This document shows positions 1-5,825 of a DNA stretch of 59,766 bases, piece after piece (the stretch's first letter is position 1; each line of letters opens with the position of its first letter). This DNA comes from Spirochaetales bacterium (GTDB lineage: Bacteria; Spirochaetota; Spirochaetia; Treponematales; Treponemataceae): positions 1 through 59,766 of the forward strand of contig QKDA01000075.1 in assembly GCA_003246765.1 (NCBI GenBank), written 5' to 3'. The notes beneath the pieces were generated by a model. It saw only the letters and a program-made list of their open reading frames with translations, was not told the DNA's origin and did no database searches. Both the position numbers and the translations under genes were made by a program.

Positions 1-648
1 GTTCCCGTACTCGATGGCGTGCTGCATGTTGTGGGTGATCATCATCACCGTGAGCTTGTAGCGCTCCGCGAAGGACCGGGTGAGGTTCATTACGATCTCC
101 GCGTTTCGGGGATCCAGGGCCGCGGTATGCTCGTCCAGAAGGAGTATGTCCGGTTCCGAGAGCACCGCCATCAGGAGGGTCAGGGCTTGCCGCTGACCCC
201 CCGAGAATTGTTCCACGTTGTCGGACAGCCGGTTTTCAAGGCCCATGTCGAGCTCCCGGAGGCGGCTTCTAAAATATTCCCGGAGCTTGTGGTTCAGGCT
301 GATGCCCAGGCCCTTGTAGCCCTTCCTGTGGCAAATGACCATGTTGTCCTCAAGGCTCATCTTGCCCGCGGTGCCCAGGAGGGGATTCTGGAAGATACGG
401 CCTAGGTATCGGGCCCTCTTGTATTCCGGGGTTCTGGTCACGTCCGCGTCCCGTATGAGGATACGCCCTTCCGTGGGGGTTATGGTGCCGGCAATGGCGT
501 TGTAGAGGGTGGTCTTGCCCGCGCCGTTGGAACCGATCACGGTCACGAAGTCTCCCTGGCGCACCGTGAGATTGATTCCGTCCAGGGCCCTGTTCTCGTC
601 CGCCGTTCCCCGGTTAAAGGTCATGCCTACGCCGTCGAGAACCATCAT
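1..648 (-). CDS. ABC transporter ATP-binding protein, TrpZ/COG1101-like (3' end outside window)
   Basis: Cytoplasmic ATPase subunit of the importer whose permease and binding protein lie just upstream. The 216 visible codons begin MMVLDGVGMTF and contain a Walker A motif GSNGAGKTT, a signature loop FSGGQRQ in place of the usual LSGGQ, a Walker B ILLLDEHTAALD and the H-loop ITHNMQHAIEYG at the window edge. The DEHTAALD form is typical of the COG1101 ATPases that pair with COG4120 permeases and COG2984 binding proteins, the set predicted elsewhere to import tryptophan (TrpXYZ). Its ATG at 648 overlaps the permease stop as ATGA, so the genes are translationally coupled. The last residues lie beyond base 1. 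Confidence 0.93.
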   Translation of the reverse strand, partial: MMVLDGVGMTFNRGTADENRALDGINLTVRQGDFVTVIGSNGAGKTTLYNAIAGTITPTEGRILIRDADVTRTPEYKRARYLGRIFQNPLLGTAGKMSLEDNMVICHRKGYKGLGISLNHKLREYFRSRLRELDMGLENRLSDNVEQFSGGQRQALTLLMAVLSEPDILLLDEHTAALDPRNAEIVMNLTRSFAERYKLTVMMITHNMQHAIEYGN

Positions 649-1547
649 CGGGAGGCCTCCTTCTTCCTGAGGCTAAAGCCGGTTCCGTATTTCGAGATTA
701 CCAGGCACGCGATTATGAGCGCCCCCGTGATGAGCTTGAGATCGTTGGCGGTCAGGTGTATCACGTAGCCCCACTGACGGCCGGCGAACATGAGGGCCCG
801 GTAGAGAATGGAGCCGAGGATCACCCTGAAGGTGAGAAGCCCGATGCGGTTGGACTTGAGGAGAAATTCCCCGATCATCACCGAGGCGAGCCCCGCCACG
901 ACCGTGCCCGTGCCGGAGTTGACGTCCGCGAAGCCCTGATACATGCAGGCCAGGGCGCCCGAAACCGCCACGAGGCCGTTAGAGAGGGCGACGCCGATCG
1001 TCTTGATGACCTCCGGGTTCATTCCCTGGGAGGTTATCATCTGCTGGTTGGAGCCCAGGGCCCCGAGGGTTATGCCGAAGTCGGTATGGAAAAAAAGGTT
1101 GAGAAGCACCAGGATCAGGGCCACCGCGAGGGCCATGAACAGGAGTATCCCGTACTCGCTGGGCATATAGGGGGAAGCCAGATCCTTTATGGACTTAAAG
1201 AGGGTTTCTACCTTCAAAAGGGAGATGTTGGCCCGGTTGCCCATGATCCTCAAGTTAATCGAGTAGAGGATCGTCATGGTGAGAATACCCGCCAGAAGGC
1301 CCGGAATCTTTAGCTTGGAGTGGATTACCGCGGTGACCGCCCCGGCGGCGGCCCCTGCGAGAAAGGCCATGGCTATGCCGAAAAAGGCGTTTACCCCGGC
1401 GCCCAAGAGTACCGCGAGAACCGCCGCCCCCAGGGGGAAGGAACCGTCTACGGTAAGATCCGCGAAATCCAGGACGCGGAAGGTGATGAAAACGGCGAGG
1501 GCCATGATGCCGTACACCAGGCCCTCGATGAGAATCCCTTGTATCAT
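645..1547 (-). CDS. ABC transporter permease, TrpY/COG4120-like
   Basis: Integral membrane subunit of the importer, 300 residues with about eight to nine hydrophobic segments from MIQGILIEGLVYGIMALAV onward. It belongs to the branched-chain-type permease superfamily: the early segment with FRVLDFADLTVDGSF and the run TAVIHSKLKIPGLLAGIL are characteristic of the COG4120 subgroup. It lies 22 bp downstream of the binding-protein gene and overlaps the ATPase start by 4 bp, so the three genes form one minus-strand operon. Substrate is not shown by the permease itself; tryptophan or a related aromatic amino acid is inferred from family and from the TrpR-like context. Confidence 0.92.
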   Translation of the reverse strand: MIQGILIEGLVYGIMALAVFITFRVLDFADLTVDGSFPLGAAVLAVLLGAGVNAFFGIAMAFLAGAAAGAVTAVIHSKLKIPGLLAGILTMTILYSINLRIMGNRANISLLKVETLFKSIKDLASPYMPSEYGILLFMALAVALILVLLNLFFHTDFGITLGALGSNQQMITSQGMNPEVIKTIGVALSNGLVAVSGALACMYQGFADVNSGTGTVVAGLASVMIGEFLLKSNRIGLLTFRVILGSILYRALMFAGRQWGYVIHLTANDLKLITGALIIACLVISKYGTGFSLRKKEASR

Positions 1548-1569
1548 GGGATCCAGTATACCCCGCTTC

Positions 1570-2592
1570 TTATTTCGTGGTCAATTTACCGTTTTCGATT
1601 ACCTTGTTCGCCGAGGCGACCAGGTCTTCGGGGAGGGTTATGCCACAGGCCTTCGCCGCGTCCAGGTCCACGAGCATGTCGAGTTCCGAGGGCTCCTTGA
1701 GGAGCTTGACGGGAATGTCCGCGGGGGCCTTCCCCGAGAGTACCTGGGCTACGATCTTGCCCGTCGCGCGGCCGGCCTTGTAGTAGTCGAAACCGCTGGC
1801 GATTACGCAGCCGCCCTCGGCGGCGCTGGTGGTGTCCGAGGAGAACACGGGCTTCTTGTTCGCCAGGGCTACCTCAACCAGGGCGGGCAGGGCGGAAAAG
1901 ACCGTGTTGTCCGTGGTTAGGTAAATACCGTCCACCCGCTTGATAATCGCCTCGGTGGCCTGCTTGACCTCGTTGGAGTTGGTAATGGACTGCTCCACCA
2001 GGGCAAGGCCGAGGCTTGAGCAGGCTTCCTTAACCTCTTCGAGGGATGCGGCGGAGTTTGCCTCGGAACTGGTATAGATGTACCCCAAGGTCTTGATGCC
2101 GGCCACCTTCTTGAAGAGGGTGAGGTGACTCTGGATGTCGGTCTTGTCGGAAAGGCCCGTGACGTTACCCTGACCGCTTTCCATGGTCGTCACGAGACCC
2201 GCGCTCACCGGGTCGGTAACCACGGAAAAAATTACCGGAATGGTCTTGATGGCGTTCGCCGCCGCAACCGCCGTGGGGGTGGCAATGGCCACGACCGCGT
2301 CAACCTTGTCCGTATTGAACTTGGTGGCGATTTGGGTGGCGGTGTTCACGTCGCCGTTGGCGTTTTGAAGGTCATAGGCGGCCTGGATTCCCGCGGCGGC
2401 GAGCTCGTCCTGAATTCCCTGCTCCACGGCGTCGAGGGCGGGATGGGCGACGATCTTTGAAATTCCTACCTTGTAGACTTTCACGTCTTTAGCGGCAGGG
2501 GCGGCGGCTTCTTTTTTTGCGCAGCCCGCGAGGCTCGCGCCCAGGAGGGCGGCGGCGGCGAGGACTGCGGCGGTGCGTACAGTGCGGTTCAT
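1570..2592 (-). CDS. ABC transporter substrate-binding lipoprotein, TrpX/COG2984-like
   Basis: Periplasmic binding lipoprotein of 340 residues. The N-terminus is a lipoprotein signal peptide with lipobox ASLAGC near residue 24, followed by KKEAAAPAAK. The mature domain starts with KVYKVGISKIVAHPALDAVEQG and contains VTDPVSAGLV and LTTDNTVFSALPALVEVA, all typical of the ABC_sub_bind (PF04392) family. It is the first gene of the operon. The Shine-Dalgarno sequence AAGGAG lies 6 nt before the ATG and falls inside one arm of a perfect palindrome (2599-2628). A consensus promoter lies directly upstream. Ligand inferred as tryptophan or similar. Confidence 0.93.
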   Translation of the reverse strand: MNRTVRTAAVLAAAALLGASLAGCAKKEAAAPAAKDVKVYKVGISKIVAHPALDAVEQGIQDELAAAGIQAAYDLQNANGDVNTATQIATKFNTDKVDAVVAIATPTAVAAANAIKTIPVIFSVVTDPVSAGLVTTMESGQGNVTGLSDKTDIQSHLTLFKKVAGIKTLGYIYTSSEANSAASLEEVKEACSSLGLALVEQSITNSNEVKQATEAIIKRVDGIYLTTDNTVFSALPALVEVALANKKPVFSSDTTSAAEGGCVIASGFDYYKAGRATGKIVAQVLSGKAPADIPVKLLKEPSELDMLVDLDAAKACGITLPEDLVASANKVIENGKLTTK

Positions 2593-2598
2593 GAGGTT

Positions 2599-2657
2599 CT
2601 CCTTGTTACTATGTGTAGTAACAAGGAGATAGTATCCCTCCTTACGGGATGTGTCAA
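2599..2657 (-). promoter_or_regulatory. Promoter with perfect 13-bp inverted repeat at the start site of the TrpXYZ-like operon
   Basis: On the minus strand a -35 TTGACA (2652-2657), a 17-bp spacer and a -10 TACTAT (2629-2634) form a near-consensus sigma-70 promoter. The predicted start near 2622 lies within a perfect inverted repeat, arms CTCCTTGTTACTA (2599-2611) and TAGTAACAAGGAG (2616-2628) around a 4-nt centre. It can act as a repressor operator, and in RNA the remaining hairpin would pair part of the AAGGAG ribosome-binding site. The ACTA/TAGT half-sites resemble those of E. coli TrpR operators, though the spacing is 2 bp shorter. A trpR gene lies 3 kb away. Confidence 0.7.
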
Positions 2658-2668
2658 GGGGAATTGGG

Positions 2669-3289
2669 TTATCGGACGGGAATCACTACCCCGAATACCT
2701 CGGATATGCCCGAAAGAAGGAAGTGGGCACCGATGGCGGCGATGAAGATCCACAGGATACGGGCGACCACGAGGGTTCCCAGCCGGCCGAGGGCCCGGGA
2801 GATCCACACGGAGCCCCGAATGACCACGAAGCATACGAGGAAGGTCGCGATCAGGGCGAGCCCCGCCACGAGCCATCCGTCCCGGTCAAGGATAAGGATC
2901 GCCGTGACGATGGAGCCGGGCCCTACGAGTAGGGGCACCGCCATTGGAACCACCCCCATCTCCATGGCCTTGGCGGGGGTGCTCTGATACTCCAGGGGGT
3001 CGTAGAATACGATCTGCTTTATCGCCAGTACCAGGAGGAGGATTCCTCCGGCTATGCGGAATTCAGCCATGTGGATCTGGAATACGTACTGCATGACCCA
3101 CTGGCCCGTGTACATGAGGACGAGGAGCGTGAAAAAACCCGCCAGGACTGCGGTATTGAAGAGCTTGTTGCGCGCTCCCCGATCCAGGTCCTTGGTCAGT
3201 TCCGCGTACATGGGCACCACGGTAATGGGGTTGAGGATGGCGATGAGGGCCAGGAAGGCATTAAAGAAGGAATCGAAGGTGAAAGTCAT
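2669..3289 (-). CDS. MarC family (UPF0056) integral membrane protein
   Basis: A 206-residue inner-membrane protein with six hydrophobic segments. The opening with LALIAILNPITVVPMYAELT and the segment FRIAGGILLLVLAIK are hallmarks of the MarC/UPF0056 family. The family's transport substrate is not established. The ATG lies 3 bp after the stop of the DUF2200 gene, so the two are probably cotranscribed. A TATAGT hexamer also sits 6 nt before this ATG, formed by the last codons of the upstream gene; it may be coincidence or a weak internal promoter. Confidence 0.9.
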   Translation of the reverse strand: MTFTFDSFFNAFLALIAILNPITVVPMYAELTKDLDRGARNKLFNTAVLAGFFTLLVLMYTGQWVMQYVFQIHMAEFRIAGGILLLVLAIKQIVFYDPLEYQSTPAKAMEMGVVPMAVPLLVGPGSIVTAILILDRDGWLVAGLALIATFLVCFVVIRGSVWISRALGRLGTLVVARILWIFIAAIGAHFLLSGISEVFGVVIPVR

Positions 3290-3292
3290 GGC

Positions 3293-3652
3293 TTAACTAT
3301 AACCTTTCCTCAGAATGGAGTCCATGGACCTTCCCCGGGCCAATTCGTCCACGAGCTTATCAAGGTATCTCATTCTCCTGGCCAGGGGATCCTCAATGTC
3401 TTCCACCCGAACGCCGCACACCATGCCCGTGATCTTGTGAGAATTTTCGTTAAGCGAGGGGAACCGGGAGAGAAAATCCTCCAGAATGGCGTCCGAGTCC
3501 TTTAACTGACTCAGTTCGCCGGGGCTATAGCCCGAGAGCCAGCAGATGATTCGGTTTACCTCATCGGGGCTCCTGCCCTTCCTCTCGGCCTTCCGGACGT
3601 AGAGGGCATAAATGTCGGCAAACCTTGCCTTCATGACGTTATAGGGGGCCAT
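3293..3652 (-). CDS. DUF2200 domain protein
   Basis: A 119-residue cytoplasmic protein matching the DUF2200 family: KARFADIYALYVRKAERKG, IICWLSGYSP and the C-terminal block HKITGMVCGVRVEDIEDPL followed by RMRYLDKLVDELARG. The molecular function of the family is unknown. I place the start at the ATG giving MAPYNVMK because AGGAGG (3657-3663) is correctly spaced before it; a longer reading from 3670 would put the ribosome-binding site inside the gene. It is followed 3 bp later by the MarC-family gene. Confidence 0.85.
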   Translation of the reverse strand: MAPYNVMKARFADIYALYVRKAERKGRSPDEVNRIICWLSGYSPGELSQLKDSDAILEDFLSRFPSLNENSHKITGMVCGVRVEDIEDPLARRMRYLDKLVDELARGRSMDSILRKGYS

Positions 3653-3673
3653 GGCACCTCCTTTCCCCAAAGG

Positions 3674-3901
3674 CTATCGGGAAGCCTTCCTTTCGGCGAT
3701 GCGCGCGGCTTCCGCTGCCCATCGGCCGTCGTTAACCCATTTGCGAAGCGCCCTTTCCGCGATGACGGCAAGCTCGCCTTTCGCTTTCGCAAGGACGAGG
3801 AAGTAGGGAACCCGGCGTACGGTGAAAAGGACCTTCGCGTTTTTGTATTGCGGGTAATAGCGGATCATGTCCTCTGCGACGATTGCCGCGTCGAACCGGC
3901 C
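3674..3901 (-). pseudogene. 5'-truncated remnant, probably the C-terminus of a solute-binding protein
   Basis: The frame reads GRFDAAIVAEDMIRYYPQYK, then KVLFTVRRVPYFLVLAKAKG and ends RIAERKASR. This looks like the last third of a family-3 periplasmic solute-binding protein. A TGA stop in the same frame lies just upstream (about 3926-3928), and no N-terminal lobe or signal peptide is present. A 64-residue reading from an ATG at 3868 is possible but would begin inside the conserved region and has no good ribosome-binding site. I therefore call it a decayed remnant. The similarity is an impression from the sequence pattern, not a database hit. Confidence 0.4.
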
Positions 3902-4015
3902 GTTATGCCCGGGTCCCCCTTTGAATCATCTGTCACCCATATTTGAGTATCGCTCGGGATTTACGGGTTCGCAAGGGTTACGCGCCGGAGAGGCAGCGTA
4001 GGAGGGGGATGGGAT

Positions 4016-4048
4016 AAAAAAAAAGCAGGCCCTCACGCAAGGGCCTGC
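4016..4048 (-). terminator. Intrinsic terminator downstream of tRNA-Leu(UAA)
   Basis: Minus-strand stem with arms GCAGGCCCT (4040-4048) and AGGGCCTGC (4025-4033), a 6-nt loop and a run of nine T residues (4016-4024). It lies 13 bp after the tRNA 3' end. The bases between it and the upstream remnant (3902-4015) contain nothing I recognise. Confidence 0.9.
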
Positions 4049-4061
4049 GGCTTTCGTTGCC

Positions 4062-4147
4062 TGCCGGGAACCGGGATCGAACCGGCACGACCGTTACCAG
4101 TCAAGAGATTTTAAGTCTCTGGTGTCTACCAATTCCACCATCCCGGC
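4062..4147 (-). tRNA. tRNA-Leu (anticodon UAA)
   Basis: The 86-nt minus-strand sequence folds as a class II tRNA. Acceptor arms are GCCGGGA and TCCCGGC, with discriminator A. The D-arm region contains the leucine pattern TGGTGGAATTGGTAGACAC, the anticodon loop is CTTAAAA (anticodon UAA), there is a variable arm around TTGACTGGTAACGGTC, and the T arm carries GGTTCGATCCC. No CCA is encoded. Confidence 0.97.
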
Positions 4148-4157
4148 AACGCATGGT

Positions 4158-4186
4158 ATAGTACCGGATAAAAAACCGGAGGTCAA
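4158..4186 (-). promoter_or_regulatory. Promoter of tRNA-Leu(UAA)
   Basis: Minus strand: -35 TTGACC (4181-4186), 17-bp spacer, -10 TACTAT (4158-4163). The predicted start near 4151 is four bases from the tRNA 5' end, so the primary transcript has almost no leader. The same bases carry an extended -10 TGGTATAGT (4154-4162) reading right, suited to tatD. Confidence 0.75.
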
Positions 4187-4188
4187 TC

Positions 4189-5127
4189 GTGTACAGCGAC
4201 ACCCATTGCCATCTTTCACACCTCGTTGAGCGGGGCGTTGACTTAGGCTCCCTTTTCGCGGACCTTGCCCGGGAAGGCTACAGGCTTGCATTGGATATCG
4301 GCACTAAGCCAGGGGATCTCGCCGGCAGGATCGAGCGGGTCAGGGAAGGCGCTTCCCGCTCGGGGATCGACCATGACGGGGCGGGTCTTCCTTCCTTCGC
4401 GCACTTTACCTGCGGTCTCTGGCCCGACGGTTCCGTGATCGCGGACCGTTGGGAGGCACTACGGCTGCTGGCCGCGGATATAGCGCGGATGAAGGGACTC
4501 GCGGCGGAGCGGTTCGAAACCGCCGGCGTAACCCTCATGGCCCTGGGCGAATGCGGCCTTGACCGCTACTGGAACGGAAAGGAAGCGCCGGGAAGGCTTC
4601 AGGCCCTGGCGGCCGCCGCGGCGGGGAAGGGGACTGACGGGGATGACGGCCCGGGGACGGAGGACCTTGCGGGGGAGGAAGAGCTTTTCGCCATGCAGCT
4701 GGAGCTCGCCCGAAAGGAGAACCTCGCGGTCATTGTCCATTCCCGGGAGGCCTTCGAGGCCACCGAGGGGATCCTTCGCAACTCGGGCGCGAGCCGGGGG
4801 GTCATTCACTGCTGGTCTTACGGAATCGACGAGGCGAGGGCCTTTCTCGATCTGGGCTATTACATCTCCTTTCCCGGGAACGTCACGTGGCCGAAAAGGG
4901 AGACGGACCGGGAGGATATAGCCCGAATGCTGCGTTTCGTGCCCCGGGACAGACTACTCTTGGAGACCGACGCTCCCTATCTGACTCCGGCGCCCCATCG
5001 GGGAAAGGTAAACACTCCGTATCTGGTGAGGCATGTCTACGATAGGGCAGGGGAGATACTGGGCATGACCGGGGAGGTTCTTTCGGCCCTGGTATGGGAA
5101 AACTCGCGCGTCCTTTTCGGCGCTTAA
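4189..5127 (+). CDS. TatD family metal-dependent DNase/hydrolase
   Basis: A 312-residue cytoplasmic hydrolase of the TatD/YcfH family, whose members act as 3'-5' exonucleases or phosphodiesterases. Metal ligands are visible in order: DTHCHL at the N-terminus, GECGLD near residue 123, VIVHSREA, GVIHCWS, and LLETDAPYLTP near the C-terminus. An acidic, glycine-rich insertion (GKGTDGDDGPGTEDLAGEEE) lies before the third motif and makes the protein about 50 residues longer than usual. Translation starts at GTG, preceded by CGGAGG at 4177-4182. The gene converges with the next minus-strand gene with a 7-bp gap. Confidence 0.92.
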   Translation: MYSDTHCHLSHLVERGVDLGSLFADLAREGYRLALDIGTKPGDLAGRIERVREGASRSGIDHDGAGLPSFAHFTCGLWPDGSVIADRWEALRLLAADIARMKGLAAERFETAGVTLMALGECGLDRYWNGKEAPGRLQALAAAAAGKGTDGDDGPGTEDLAGEEELFAMQLELARKENLAVIVHSREAFEATEGILRNSGASRGVIHCWSYGIDEARAFLDLGYYISFPGNVTWPKRETDREDIARMLRFVPRDRLLLETDAPYLTPAPHRGKVNTPYLVRHVYDRAGEILGMTGEVLSALVWENSRVLFGA

Positions 5128-5134
5128 GAGGGGC

Positions 5135-5431
5135 TTAGGAAGGCCGCTGCGCCTCTTCCCGGGCGTTAAGCTCGGCGATAAAGTGCTCGTACGCCGCGAT
5201 TGTGGCGGACAGGGCCGCGTCCTGCAGTTGGCCCCGGCCCTCGATATCGTTGCCCTCCCGGACGTAGAGGGCCTTCAAAACCCCCCGCAGCTCCGCCGCG
5301 TCGCAGGAGGGATCGTGGGCGCAGCGCCTCTCGAGACCCCTGATTTCCTCTTCGTAAACCTGCTTGTATCTATGTTCAAACAATTCCGTGGATTCGCTCA
5401 TGGTGGGCTGAATATACTGGTTTTTTGCCAT
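5135..5431 (-). CDS. Small conserved-looking orphan protein, divergent from trpR
   Basis: A 98-residue, highly charged, predicted helical protein with two cysteines in RCAHDPSCDAAELRG. I do not recognise a family. The start is placed at the ATG at 5431 (MAKNQYIQPTMSESTELF) because a -10 hexamer TATACT (5439-5444, minus strand) ends exactly 7 nt before it, implying a leaderless transcript. An alternative ATG at 5401 would give 88 residues, but neither start has a properly spaced ribosome-binding site. The gene shares a very short divergent promoter region with trpR. Confidence 0.65.
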   Translation of the reverse strand: MAKNQYIQPTMSESTELFEHRYKQVYEEEIRGLERRCAHDPSCDAAELRGVLKALYVREGNDIEGRGQLQDAALSATIAAYEHFIAELNAREEAQRPS

Positions 5432-5446
5432 CCCTTCAAGTATATT
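5411..5446. promoter_or_regulatory. Overlapping divergent promoters of the orphan gene and trpR
   Basis: Between the two divergent starts (5431 and 5454) lie only 22 bp. AATATACT (5411-5418) and AGTATATT (5439-5446) are exact inverted copies. The right copy supplies TATACT to the minus strand 7 nt before 5431, and overlaps TATATT (5441-5446) on the plus strand 7 nt before 5454. The left copy could be a second plus-strand -10. No good -35 is seen for either. The arrangement suggests shared or mutually exclusive transcription. Confidence 0.5.
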
Positions 5447-5453
5447 GTTTCTT

Positions 5454-5774
5454 ATGGAAGAAACACTCGAACGGAATGGGGGGGAAGAGGATCTGATCCT
5501 CGAGAAGGCTTTCGAGGAACTTTGCGAGGCCCTGGCTCGAACGGAAGATTCCGCCCTGATTGGCGATTTTCTGCAGGGTCTCCTGACCCCTACGGAACGG
5601 AGGGACGTTTCCTCCCGGTGGGCCCTGGTCAGGGAGATTGACGCGGGTACCACCCAACGCGAAATCGCCCGAAAGATGCGCCTTTCGCTGTGCAAGATTA
5701 CCCGGGGGTCAAAGGAACTCAAAAAGGAGAACTCCCCCTTCAAGCGGATGATAGGGATGCTGGGGAAGCAATAG
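5454..5774 (+). CDS. trpR: Trp repressor family regulator (TrpR)
   Basis: A 106-residue all-helical DNA-binding protein. The TrpR core is clear: LTPTERRDVSSRWALVREID aligns with the E. coli LTPDERE region. The helix-turn-helix follows with TTQREIARKMRLSLCKITRG, then SKELKKENSPFKRM; the ITRGS pattern at the end of the recognition helix is diagnostic. TrpR proteins bind L-tryptophan as co-repressor. The ATG at 5454 has no ribosome-binding site, and a TATATT hexamer ends 7 nt upstream, so the mRNA may be leaderless. A strong terminator follows. A likely target is the TrpXYZ-like operon at 0-2.6 kb. A YerC-like role not tied to tryptophan cannot be excluded. Confidence 0.88.
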   Translation: MEETLERNGGEEDLILEKAFEELCEALARTEDSALIGDFLQGLLTPTERRDVSSRWALVREIDAGTTQREIARKMRLSLCKITRGSKELKKENSPFKRMIGMLGKQ

Positions 5775-5783
5775 GGACAAACG

Positions 5784-5815
5784 AAAGGCCGGGCTAAGCG
5801 CCCGGCCTTTTTTTT
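5784..5815 (+). terminator. Intrinsic terminator of trpR
   Basis: Stem arms AAAGGCCGGGC (5784-5794) and GCCCGGCCTTT (5800-5810), a 5-nt loop, and T residues through 5815. On the other strand it is followed by only a short T run, so it may also partly terminate the ankyrin gene, which ends at 5826. Confidence 0.92.
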
Positions 5816-5825
5816 CGCGGTCGGT

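Noticed and set aside
5432-5743. Long minus-strand reading that extends the orphan gene across trpR to 202 residues
   Set aside because: The extra N-terminal part is antisense to trpR and Arg/Ser-rich shadow sequence; promoter placement favours the ATG at 5431.
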